Below, piece after piece: positions 1 to 5,976 of a stretch of DNA of 5,976 bases; the stretch's first letter is position 1; every line of letters starts with the position of its first letter. This stretch comes from Nitrospirota bacterium (lineage in GTDB: Bacteria > Nitrospirota > Nitrospiria > SBBL01 > Manganitrophaceae), in assembly GCA_023248505.1 (NCBI GenBank), contig JAHFEM010000141.1, forward strand, positions 1 to 5,976. Reading direction: 5' to 3'. The notes beneath the pieces were generated by a model that had not been told where the DNA came from, made no database searches, and worked only from the letters and a program-made list of their open reading frames with translations. The position numbers and the translations under genes are program-made.

Positions 1-1
1 T

Positions 2-994
2 CAGAAGGAAAACCGTCCCCTGGAAGCGGCGGCGTGCAGCGCCGATCGCCTGCGACCCTTCCAGCAGCCGCCGTTCCCCCTCCTCGCCTCCTCCGAGAGC
101 GATCTCCCGCTTCTCTCCCAAGACCGAAAAGAAAAGGACCCCGGGAGACCTTCCCTCTCTTCAATCATTCGACCCAGTTTGGGAAGGGAGCGGAATCGCT
201 TTGCCTATACCGTCCAAACACTGGCGTATCCCTCCGTAGAAACGCCCGGCAAGGAGGTCAGCGCCTATTTTTACCGGCCATCGGGGCGCCGCCCCTTTCC
301 GGTCATTATCATTCTTCCGATCACGGATGGGGACGCGATCACGGAACACTTCGCCAAATTCCTCGCCGAACAGGGATTTGGCGTGCTGCAGTACACAAGC
401 CGCGGCAACTTCGGCGCGATTATCCCGCCCGACCAGAGCGGAAGGGTCGCCCTCAACCGGTTTAAGGAATACTTCCATGCGTATGTAGTCGATATTCTCC
501 GGGGGATGGATTGGCTGGAATCCCAGCCGATGATCGATCGCGCGCGAATCGGCATCTTCGGGATCAGCCAAGGGGCCATTGTCGGCAGCGTGGTCGCGGG
601 GCTCGACGCGCGCATTCAATCCGGGGTCTTCATTCTGGGAGGGGGGGGGCTGGCCGGCATTCTCTCCTCCACCGAGGAGAAAAGTCTCGCTCAGATCCGC
701 GACAGAATCCTTCACTCCGGAGAGCTTTCGAAAAAAACCTTCCATGAAGCGGCGGATGCCGCCTTCTCTCCGGTCGATCCGTTGACCTATGCCGGCTGCA
801 TCCGGCCCGCCACCACCCTCCTGGTCGATGCCCGGTTCGACCGGGTGATTCTCCCCGCCTATGGAGACCTTCTCTGGAAAAAGATGGGCAAACCGTCTCG
901 CATCCAGATTCCGGCCGGCCACTATACGGCCGGCCTGTTCCTTCCCTATATCCGCTCCATGACGCTCCGGCACTTTCAGTCTACCCTGGGATAA
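2..994 (+). CDS. alpha/beta hydrolase (dienelactone hydrolase-like), 5' end outside the window
   Basis: This is a serine hydrolase of the alpha/beta fold; the substrate cannot be told from the sequence. The core begins near VSAYFYRP and runs through a first beta strand (PVIIILP). It has the nucleophile elbow GISQG with Ser at codon 566-568, a probable acid Asp at 839-841 in the context RFDRVI, and His at 920-922 in the context AGHY. Order and spacing fit the Ser-Asp-His triad of the family. The first in-frame start candidate is TTG at 179, but no Shine-Dalgarno sequence precedes it. The same frame is open to the left edge with coding-like third positions (mostly G or C), so I treat the gene as 5' partial: about 330 residues visible, the first 60 or so being a proline- and serine-rich stretch with no hydrophobic segment. 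If the true start is TTG 179 the protein has 271 residues. It ends at TAA 992-994. A run of nine G at 641-649 lies in its middle. The hydrolase family is clear; the start and specific function are not. Confidence 0.85.
   Translation, partial: QKENRPLEAAACSADRLRPFQQPPFPLLASSESDLPLLSQDRKEKDPGRPSLSSIIRPSLGRERNRFAYTVQTLAYPSVETPGKEVSAYFYRPSGRRPFPVIIILPITDGDAITEHFAKFLAEQGFGVLQYTSRGNFGAIIPPDQSGRVALNRFKEYFHAYVVDILRGMDWLESQPMIDRARIGIFGISQGAIVGSVVAGLDARIQSGVFILGGGGLAGILSSTEEKSLAQIRDRILHSGELSKKTFHEAADAAFSPVDPLTYAGCIRPATTLLVDARFDRVILPAYGDLLWKKMGKPSRIQIPAGHYTAGLFLPYIRSMTLRHFQSTLG
641..649 (+). repeat. run of nine G in the hydrolase gene
   Basis: Nine consecutive G encode part of the Gly-rich turn FILGGGGLAG, between the nucleophile Ser and the acid Asp. 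Loss or gain of one G would send translation to a stop at 783-785 or 745-747, removing the Asp and His of the triad. Such runs are prone to slippage; whether this one varies is unknown. Confidence 0.85.
913..935 (+). repeat. two copies of GGCCGGCC around the hydrolase active-site His codon
   Basis: The 8-base palindrome GGCCGGCC occurs at 913-920 and 928-935, separated by ACTATAC. The pair can form an 8-bp stem with a 7-base loop. It codes for AGHYTAG around the likely catalytic His, about 60 bases before the stop codon. There is no T-run after it, so it does not look like an intrinsic terminator. Confidence 0.5.
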
Positions 995-1004
995 AAAAGC
1001 GCGC

Positions 1005-1034
1005 TTGCATCTCGAATCTCCCTTTTCATATAAT
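1005..1034 (+). promoter_or_regulatory. sigma-70-type promoter for the sensor kinase operon
   Basis: The -35 candidate is TTGCAT at 1005-1010 and the -10 is a perfect TATAAT at 1029-1034, with an 18-base spacer. The surrounding gap is AT-rich compared with the GC-rich genes on both sides. Transcription would begin near 1041, giving a leader of about 40 bases before the ATG at 1080. The -35 matches the consensus only in its TTG half, so expression may be moderate or need an activator. No operator repeat is evident. The promoter is inferred from sequence only. Confidence 0.6.
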
Positions 1035-1065
1035 TAAAACACCTTCTCTTTTTTCTTTGAATATT

Positions 1066-1070
1066 AAGGG
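1066..1070 (+). promoter_or_regulatory. ribosome binding site AAGGG for the membrane kinase
   Basis: AAGGG lies nine bases before ATG 1080 and supports that start. A second in-frame ATG at 1137-1139 (residue 20), just before the first membrane segment, has only a weak AGG at 1129-1131, so it is a less likely but possible start. Confidence 0.55.
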
Positions 1071-1079
1071 CGAATCCCT

Positions 1080-4000
1080 ATGCACTCTGCCTCGACACGA
1101 ATCTTGCCGCAACCCGGCGAAGACAAGCAGGTCATCATGGCCAAAACGGCCGGCGTCCTCTATTTTCTTGCGACGGCCGTCGTCTGGACAACGCTCCGCC
1201 TGCTTCCCGCATCGGAGCAGATTTATCCCCTCACGCTCGATGTGCTCTGCCTGACCGCCGCCCTCACCGGATTCTTCTTTTTAGGGCTCGATTGGAAACG
1301 CTTCTCCATTCGCGTTTTCTATTTCACCACCGCCTTGACCCTGCTTTATATCGCCGGGTGCATCTATTTCAGCGGCGGGGCCGAGAGCCCCTATTCTTTC
1401 CTTTATTTCTTCCTGATCTTCTGGTCCTCCTCTTTTCTCTCCCGGAAAGAGAATGTCATCGTGATGATCGCCACGTCTCTCTTCACGCTGCTCCCCTTTG
1501 CCTACGATCGGACCGCCTTCCTCTCAACCACAATGACCCCGGAGGTGATCTATTGCCTCTTTTATTTCCCGATCGGATGGACAATCAACTTCCTCTCCAT
1601 CCAGAAGGAAGAAGCCTATCAGAAGGAGAAAGCGGCCTCCCGCGAGAGCGCTCGATTCGCCTCCCATCTCGAAACGCTCCAGCAGATCAGCGGCAGTCTC
1701 ACCGGCGAATCGGAATTGGATCGTCTCCTCCAATTGATTCTCTTCGAAGGATTGCGGCTTCTCGATTTCGAAGTGGGCGGCTTCTTGCTCTGGCAGCCGG
1801 ATGAAGCGGCCTTCGTCATGCGGGCCGTCGCGAACCTTCCCCCGGCGCTCGTCGGACAGAAACTCCGAAGCGGAGAAGGGCTCGCCGGCCGCGTGGCGGA
1901 AGAGAAAAAGATTCTCCTCATTCACGATTATCCCTCCATGAGCAATCCGATGGAGAGCATCGCGGCGCTGAATCTGAAAACACATTTGGGGACCCCGATC
2001 TTCTGGAAGGGGGAAGTGGTCGGCGCGTTCAACATGGCGACCTCCCAGCCGAACAAGACGCTCACCGACGCGGACCGGAAGCTCGCCGAAATGCTCGCGC
2101 AGCATGCCGCGGTCGCCATTGAAAATGCGCGGCTCCTTCAACACTCCGCCGAGCAGGCGCGGCGGCAGGCGCTCCTCTACAAAGTGGTCAGCGCCGTCTC
2201 TTCCAACCTCCCGCCCTCCGAGATCCTTCATCGATTGGCTCAGATCGCGGCCGAGGCGGTGCACGGGACCTTCTCCGTCCTTCTCTTGAAACAGGGGGAT
2301 GAAATTATCCCGAAAGGGGCCTATCAGGTCCCGCCGGTGCAGGTCCCTTTCTTTACCGATGCGTTCAAGATCGCCGCGGTGCAGGAGCAAAGCCCCGCGA
2401 TCATTGCGATTCGCGAGCGGCGGGTGGTGCCGATTCCCGAGCTTCAATCCGAACGGACGATCCCCCTCCCCCTGCGGGAAGAGGCCGCCCGATTCGGCTT
2501 TGTCTCGCTGATCGCCGTCCCGCTTCTCTTCCAAGAGGAGAGCAGCGGCGCCCTCGTGGTCTATTTCGGCGAAGCCGGCGCTTTCTCGTCGTATGAGATC
2601 GAGATTCTCACGGCGATCGCCTCGGAGGCGGCCACCGCCGTGCACCATCTGAAATGGCTCGAAGAGCGCGAGCGCCACCTCGCCCGAACCGAAACACTCA
2701 GAGAGATCGCCCAAGAAATCGGCGCCCAATCGAACTGGCTTGCGGTGTTGGACCTGGTCGTTCAACGGGGATGCTCCTTAATGGAGATGGAAGGGGGGGG
2801 GATCCTCCTTCGGGACCGCGACCCCTCGGCGCACGTGATACAGGTCTCCGCCGGCCCCTCCCTGCCGCAGGCCGGCTGCCGGATCGAGCCGAATGAGATG
2901 ATCGACCCGATTCTTCAAGAGAAGAAGAACATCACCATTGAAGATCATCCCGACTTCTTTGATGCCCTTCCCCTTTTCCGCGGGCGAGCCATCCAATCGG
3001 CGATGGGGACGCCGATCTTCGTCAAGGGGGAAACGGTCGGAGCCCTTCTCTTTCTCACCACCCGACGGGGAAGAATCCTCAGCAGCGAGGATGAAAAGAC
3101 GATCGAGATCCTCGCGCGCTATGCGGCCATCGCCATTGAGAATGAGCGGCTTCATGCGGAGACGGCGGCGCTCCATGAGCGCTTCGCGCTCCTGACCCAA
3201 GAGATCAGCCTGAGCCGGAATCTCGATCAGGTCTTCTTTCAGATCGCCGAGGGGCTCAAGCACCATGTTCCCTACAGCCGGCTCAGCATCGGGATCCGGG
3301 ATGAGTCCTTGAACGAGGTGCAGATGCTTCGGATCGAGCAGCCGAATCGGATGGCGACGGCCCGGTGGCCTCAGGAAGCGTCGGCCATTGATTGGGTCAT
3401 CGCGCATCAACGTCCGTTGATCCGCCCCGATCTCGCCCTCTCCCCCGTCTACACGGAGGATCGCTTTCTCTTTGAAGAAGGAATCCGCTCTTACGCCATT
3501 CTTCCGGTCGTGATGAAAGGGGTGGTGATCGCCACGCTGAATCTGAAGAGCGACCGGCCCGGATCCTTTTCAGAAAACCTGGTCGCCTCCCTGCTTCCTT
3601 TCGCGAACCATCTCGCCCCCTTTATCGAAAACGCGCGGCTCTTCCAGGAGCTCACCCAGAAGAAGCGGGAAGCGGAGGAGGCAAGCCGATTGAAAACCGA
3701 GTTTCTCTCGAACGTCTCGCACGAGTTGAGGACCCCGCTGAACGCCATTATCGGCTATACCCATCTGCTCCAGGATGAAATCTATGGCCCTCTGCGAGAA
3801 CCCCAAAAGGACCCGCTGAGCAGCGTTCGGCGGAACGCCGCGTCGCTTTTGTCGCTGATCAATAATTTGCTCGATCTCTCGAAGATCGAGGCCGGAAAGA
3901 TCGAAGTGAAGGTGGCGGAATTCGACCTCGACGAGCTCCTGCGGGAGGTCTTCGAGAATGTCAAACCGCTCCTCCACGAGAAGACGATCGAGGTGCAATG

Positions 4001-4436
4001 GCGCCTGGCGGAGCCGCTCTCTCCCCTTCGGAGCGATCCGCTGCGGATCCGTCAGGTCTTCCTGAACCTGCTCTCCAATGCAATTAAATTTACCGATCGC
4101 GGATCGATCATCATCTCCGCGGAGAACAAATCGATCCCCAGGGGAATCCTTCTCTCCATCGAAGACACCGGAATCGGAATGAAGCAGGAAGACCTCCCCA
4201 CGATCTTCGACCCCTTCCGGCAAATCGACGGCTCCCTCACCCGGTCGGCCGAAGGAACCGGCCTCGGCCTGACGATCGTGAAAAAGGCGCTGAATCTCAT
4301 TCAGGGGACGATCGAGGTCGAAAGCACTTTCGGAGAGGGCTCGCGCTTTACCGTTTTTCTCCCCCACCTGGGATCCAAAATGGACTCGGACCCTCAAACC
4401 CGACATCCAGCCGGCCGCATCAGCGCGCAGCAGTGA
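1080..4436 (+). CDS. membrane-bound multi-GAF sensor histidine kinase
   Basis: This is a 1118-residue sensor kinase that would autophosphorylate on His and pass the phosphate to a response regulator not present in the window. In order: six predicted membrane segments (about residues 24-43, 49-70, 75-97, 103-120, 125-142, 154-174); a charged helical linker (175-205); GAF1 (about 207-350); GAF2 (377-523); GAF3 (552-690); GAF4 (710-852); a linker helix rich in Lys, Arg and Glu (853-875); HisKA with the H box SHELRTPLNAI and His881 (codon 3720-3722); then HATPase_c with N box FLNLLSNAIKF (Asn1000), G1 box DTGIGM (1029-1034), F box FDPFRQ and G2 box GTGLGL (1059-1064). All boxes are intact, so it should be an active kinase. 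The loop FSGGAESPYSF between segments 3 and 4 recalls the PilS/AtoS type of six-helix sensor region. No receiver domain follows; the tail after residue 1097 is short and polar. GAF ligands are unknown, and nothing suggests a bilin site. It is the first gene of an operon with the sensor gene starting at 4446. Confidence 0.95.
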   Translation: MHSASTRILPQPGEDKQVIMAKTAGVLYFLATAVVWTTLRLLPASEQIYPLTLDVLCLTAALTGFFFLGLDWKRFSIRVFYFTTALTLLYIAGCIYFSGGAESPYSFLYFFLIFWSSSFLSRKENVIVMIATSLFTLLPFAYDRTAFLSTTMTPEVIYCLFYFPIGWTINFLSIQKEEAYQKEKAASRESARFASHLETLQQISGSLTGESELDRLLQLILFEGLRLLDFEVGGFLLWQPDEAAFVMRAVANLPPALVGQKLRSGEGLAGRVAEEKKILLIHDYPSMSNPMESIAALNLKTHLGTPIFWKGEVVGAFNMATSQPNKTLTDADRKLAEMLAQHAAVAIENARLLQHSAEQARRQALLYKVVSAVSSNLPPSEILHRLAQIAAEAVHGTFSVLLLKQGDEIIPKGAYQVPPVQVPFFTDAFKIAAVQEQSPAIIAIRERRVVPIPELQSERTIPLPLREEAARFGFVSLIAVPLLFQEESSGALVVYFGEAGAFSSYEIEILTAIASEAATAVHHLKWLEERERHLARTETLREIAQEIGAQSNWLAVLDLVVQRGCSLMEMEGGGILLRDRDPSAHVIQVSAGPSLPQAGCRIEPNEMIDPILQEKKNITIEDHPDFFDALPLFRGRAIQSAMGTPIFVKGETVGALLFLTTRRGRILSSEDEKTIEILARYAAIAIENERLHAETAALHERFALLTQEISLSRNLDQVFFQIAEGLKHHVPYSRLSIGIRDESLNEVQMLRIEQPNRMATARWPQEASAIDWVIAHQRPLIRPDLALSPVYTEDRFLFEEGIRSYAILPVVMKGVVIATLNLKSDRPGSFSENLVASLLPFANHLAPFIENARLFQELTQKKREAEEASRLKTEFLSNVSHELRTPLNAIIGYTHLLQDEIYGPLREPQKDPLSSVRRNAASLLSLINNLLDLSKIEAGKIEVKVAEFDLDELLREVFENVKPLLHEKTIEVQWRLAEPLSPLRSDPLRIRQVFLNLLSNAIKFTDRGSIIISAENKSIPRGILLSIEDTGIGMKQEDLPTIFDPFRQIDGSLTRSAEGTGLGLTIVKKALNLIQGTIEVESTFGEGSRFTVFLPHLGSKMDSDPQTRHPAGRISAQQ
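2793..2801 (+). repeat. run of nine G in the GAF3 coding region of the kinase
   Basis: Nine consecutive G encode Gly572-Gly574 in EGGGILL, the first core strand of GAF3. A one-base change would remove GAF4 and the kinase core; one of the alternate frames stops at 2894-2896. It matches the G9 run in the hydrolase gene in length. Confidence 0.85.
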
Positions 4437-4439
4437 GGA
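4435..4439 (+). promoter_or_regulatory. ribosome binding site GAGGA overlapping the upstream stop codon
   Basis: GAGGA overlaps the last two bases of the kinase stop codon TGA (4434-4436) and sits six bases before the TTG at 4446-4448. This spacing decides the TTG start of the second sensor and suggests that ribosomes ending the first gene restart on the second. Confidence 0.6.
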
Positions 4440-4445
4440 AGACCT

Positions 4446-5976
4446 TTGGACCACAGCCAGAAGAAACCGGCCGATTCCGGCGACCCCCTTCTTTATCAAA
4501 GGGAAACGCGGCGGGTCGCGCCGAGAAGATCGTCCGATGCCGGCAGAGGTCGATGCAATCCCGTTCCGGAGAGGGAGCAGCGCTTTCAGACGATCTTCCA
4601 CGCTTCGGCCGTTGGGATGGCGTTGGTCTCTCCGGAGGGAGATTTCCTCCGGGTCAACCCCGCTTTCTGCCGGATGTTCGGGTACTCTGAAGAGGCGTTG
4701 CTGGCCACCGGCTTCCAAGCCCTCACCCACCCGGAGGATCTCGCAACCCACAAGGGCGTGGCCCGCCGGATGCTCGCGGGGGAATGCTGCGCCGATCAGA
4801 TCGAGAGCCGCTATCTTCATAGGGGGGGAGAGGTCCTCTGGGCGCTCCTAAGCGTTTCGCTGGTCCGGGACCCGCAGGGCCGGCCGGCCTGCTTCGCCTA
4901 CCAGATACAGGACATCACAAAGCGCATACGCGCGGAAGAAGCGCTTCGCCTCCTGCAAACCATCACCCTCTCCATCAGCCGCTCCGACCGCCTGGAGTCG
5001 GCCCTCCACACCGCCCTTCGACATCTCTGCGATGCGACCGGTTGGATTCTGGGACAGGCCTGGATTCCGAATGCAGACCATTCCCTCTTGGAGTGCAGTC
5101 CGGCCTGGTACGGCCGCGTCGAAGGGCTTGAGCCGTTTCGGGCGGCCAGCCGATGCATTGTCTTCCCCCCCGGCGGGGGGCTGCCGGGGCGCGCCTGGGA
5201 TTCAAAGAAACCGGCCTGGATTGAAGACGTCACGCTGGACAAAGATTTTCCGCGCGCCGCAGAGGCGATCGAGATCGGCCTGAAGGCGGGGATGGGCATT
5301 CCGGTCCTCGCCGGGGAGGAGGTCGTCGCCGTGGTGGAATTTTTTGTCTTCGAGCGGCGCGAAGCGGATCGGCGCCTGGTCGATCTGGTCTCGACGGTGG
5401 CCGCCCAGCTCGGCGCCGTCATTCAACGGAAACGGGCCGAAGAGCTGATCCGCCATGAGAAGGAATTCTCCGAAGGGCTCATCAACAGCAGCATGGACGG
5501 CATCTTCGCATTTAACCGCGACTGCCGCTACACGCTTTGGAGCGCCGCCATGGAGCAGATGACCGGCATTCCGAAAGCGCGCGTCCTCGGCCGTTGCGCT
5601 TTTGAGGTCTTCCCTTTCTTGAGAGAAATCGGAGAAGAGCGGCATTTTTACGATGTGCTCCAGGGCAAGAACATCGTCACACGGGATCGATCTTATACGA
5701 TCCTTGAGACGGGACGGCAAGGCTTCTTCGAATGTCGCTATTCGCCGCTGCATCATCCCTCGGGGGAGATCGTCGGCGGCATTGCGATCATCCGCGATAT
5801 CACGGAGCGCAAACGGGCGGAGCGGGAGCGGGCCGAATTGATCCGCGAACAGGCCGCGCGGACCGAAGCGGAGGCGGCGCAGCGGCGGCTCGCCTTTCTC
5901 TCCGAGGCCAGCGCCCTCCTCTCCACCTCGCTCGATTACCCGACCACCCTTGCCAATGTGGCGCGCCTGGCGGTCC
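4446..5976 (+). CDS. PAS-GAF-PAS-GAF multi-sensor protein, probable histidine kinase, 3' end outside the window
   Basis: 510 codons are visible with no stop before the right edge. The TTG start is chosen because GAGGA lies six bases upstream and the frame is closed just before it by the TGA of the preceding gene; protein begins MDHSQKKPADSGDP. After a basic, probably disordered stretch (residues 1-43) come PAS1 with its PAC part (about 44-160; RVNPAFCRMFGYSEEALL and ending QDITKR); a GAF domain (about 165-325; GGGLPGRAW and GIPVLAGEEVVAVVEFF); PAS2 (about 337-458; SSMDGIFAFNRDC, ending IRDITERKRAER); a Glu/Arg/Ala-rich helix (about 455-478); and the beginning of a second GAF domain (FLSEASALLSTSLDY, about 485 onward). 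No membrane segment is seen, so it is probably cytoplasmic. The output domain lies outside the window. By family habit it would be HisKA plus HATPase_c, but a GGDEF or SpoIIE-type phosphatase output is also possible. It is nine bases downstream of the membrane kinase gene and surely co-transcribed with it. Confidence 0.88.
   Translation, partial: MDHSQKKPADSGDPLLYQRETRRVAPRRSSDAGRGRCNPVPEREQRFQTIFHASAVGMALVSPEGDFLRVNPAFCRMFGYSEEALLATGFQALTHPEDLATHKGVARRMLAGECCADQIESRYLHRGGEVLWALLSVSLVRDPQGRPACFAYQIQDITKRIRAEEALRLLQTITLSISRSDRLESALHTALRHLCDATGWILGQAWIPNADHSLLECSPAWYGRVEGLEPFRAASRCIVFPPGGGLPGRAWDSKKPAWIEDVTLDKDFPRAAEAIEIGLKAGMGIPVLAGEEVVAVVEFFVFERREADRRLVDLVSTVAAQLGAVIQRKRAEELIRHEKEFSEGLINSSMDGIFAFNRDCRYTLWSAAMEQMTGIPKARVLGRCAFEVFPFLREIGEERHFYDVLQGKNIVTRDRSYTILETGRQGFFECRYSPLHHPSGEIVGGIAIIRDITERKRAERERAELIREQAARTEAEAAQRRLAFLSEASALLSTSLDYPTTLANVARLAV
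4822..4828 (+). repeat. run of seven G in the PAS1 coding region
   Basis: Seven consecutive G encode the RGGE turn of the PAS1/PAC region of the second sensor. It is shorter than the two G9 runs, so slippage is less likely. Confidence 0.7.
5165..5180 (+). repeat. C-run/G-run inverted repeat inside the GAF coding region
   Basis: Six C (5165-5170), a CGGC loop and six G (5175-5180) can fold into a 6-bp all-GC hairpin in the mRNA. It encodes the FPPGGGLPG turn typical of this GAF type, so protein sequence and GC-rich codon choice may explain it. No T-run follows, so it is not a terminator. Confidence 0.5.

Noticed and set aside
34..465. 143-residue + frame at the left edge
   Set aside because: It overlaps the hydrolase core in another frame, and the hydrolase frame has the better third-position pattern and the recognisable fold.
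161..973. Long minus-strand open frame opposite the hydrolase
   Set aside because: The + strand has a full catalytic motif set; the minus frame has no recognisable domain and is the usual GC-rich antisense shadow.
997..1060. Possible terminator after the hydrolase (AAGCGCGCTT palindrome at 997-1006 and a T-rich run near 1047-1056)
   Set aside because: The palindrome allows only a tiny stem with no real loop, and the T-rich run is about 40 bases away, so this is not a credible intrinsic terminator.
1524..2765. 413-residue minus-strand open frame opposite the kinase
   Set aside because: Highly charged, without domain character, and it lies opposite clear membrane and GAF coding sequence.
4433..4690. 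GTG-started + frame overlapping the kinase stop as a GTGA junction
   Set aside because: It is a tempting coupled start, but the product is Arg/Gly/Pro-rich without domains, while the frame from TTG 4446 reads into clear PAS and GAF domains.
3570..4820. 416-residue minus-strand open frame spanning the gene junction
   Set aside because: It covers the HisKA/HATPase_c and PAS coding regions of the + strand and shows no motif of its own.
4537..4851. 104-residue + frame starting with ATG
   Set aside because: It is out of frame with the PAS1 coding sequence that covers the same bases.

Overview
The window looks like a piece of a GC-rich bacterial chromosome. Codons favour G or C in the third position, genes are tightly packed on the + strand, a Shine-Dalgarno sequence overlaps a stop codon, TTG is used as a start, and there is a sigma-70-type promoter. 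Large sensor kinases built from many GAF and PAS domains are typical of environmental Gram-negative lineages such as Nitrospirota, NC10 or Deltaproteobacteria-like groups. The taxon cannot be fixed from this sequence, and that guess is an inference with low confidence.

Layout: (1) positions 2-994 hold the 3' part of an alpha/beta hydrolase gene whose frame stays open to the left edge. (2) Positions 995-1079 are a short AT-rich intergenic gap with a good promoter (TTGCAT, 18-bp spacer, TATAAT) and an AAGGG ribosome binding site. (3) Positions 1080-4436 hold a complete 1118-residue membrane sensor histidine kinase: six predicted membrane segments, four GAF domains, HisKA and HATPase_c. (4) From 4446 to the right edge runs a second multi-sensor protein, PAS-GAF-PAS followed by the start of another GAF domain. 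It is cut off before its output domain. It starts with TTG nine bases after the stop codon of the first kinase and lies in the same reading frame.

The two sensor genes almost certainly form one transcription unit driven from about position 1030. The first protein would sense at or near the membrane and autophosphorylate on His881. The second has no membrane segment in the visible part, so it looks cytoplasmic; it may be another kinase or a different effector. No response regulator or receiver domain is visible, so the downstream target is unknown. The hydrolase is probably a separate unit, because a promoter lies between it and the kinase genes.

No RNA genes, mobile elements, CRISPR arrays or clear intrinsic terminators were seen. 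No convincing new system was found. The points worth a second look are the single in-frame UGA between the two sensors, G tracts of nine bases inside two of the genes, and the duplicated GAF module in the first kinase.
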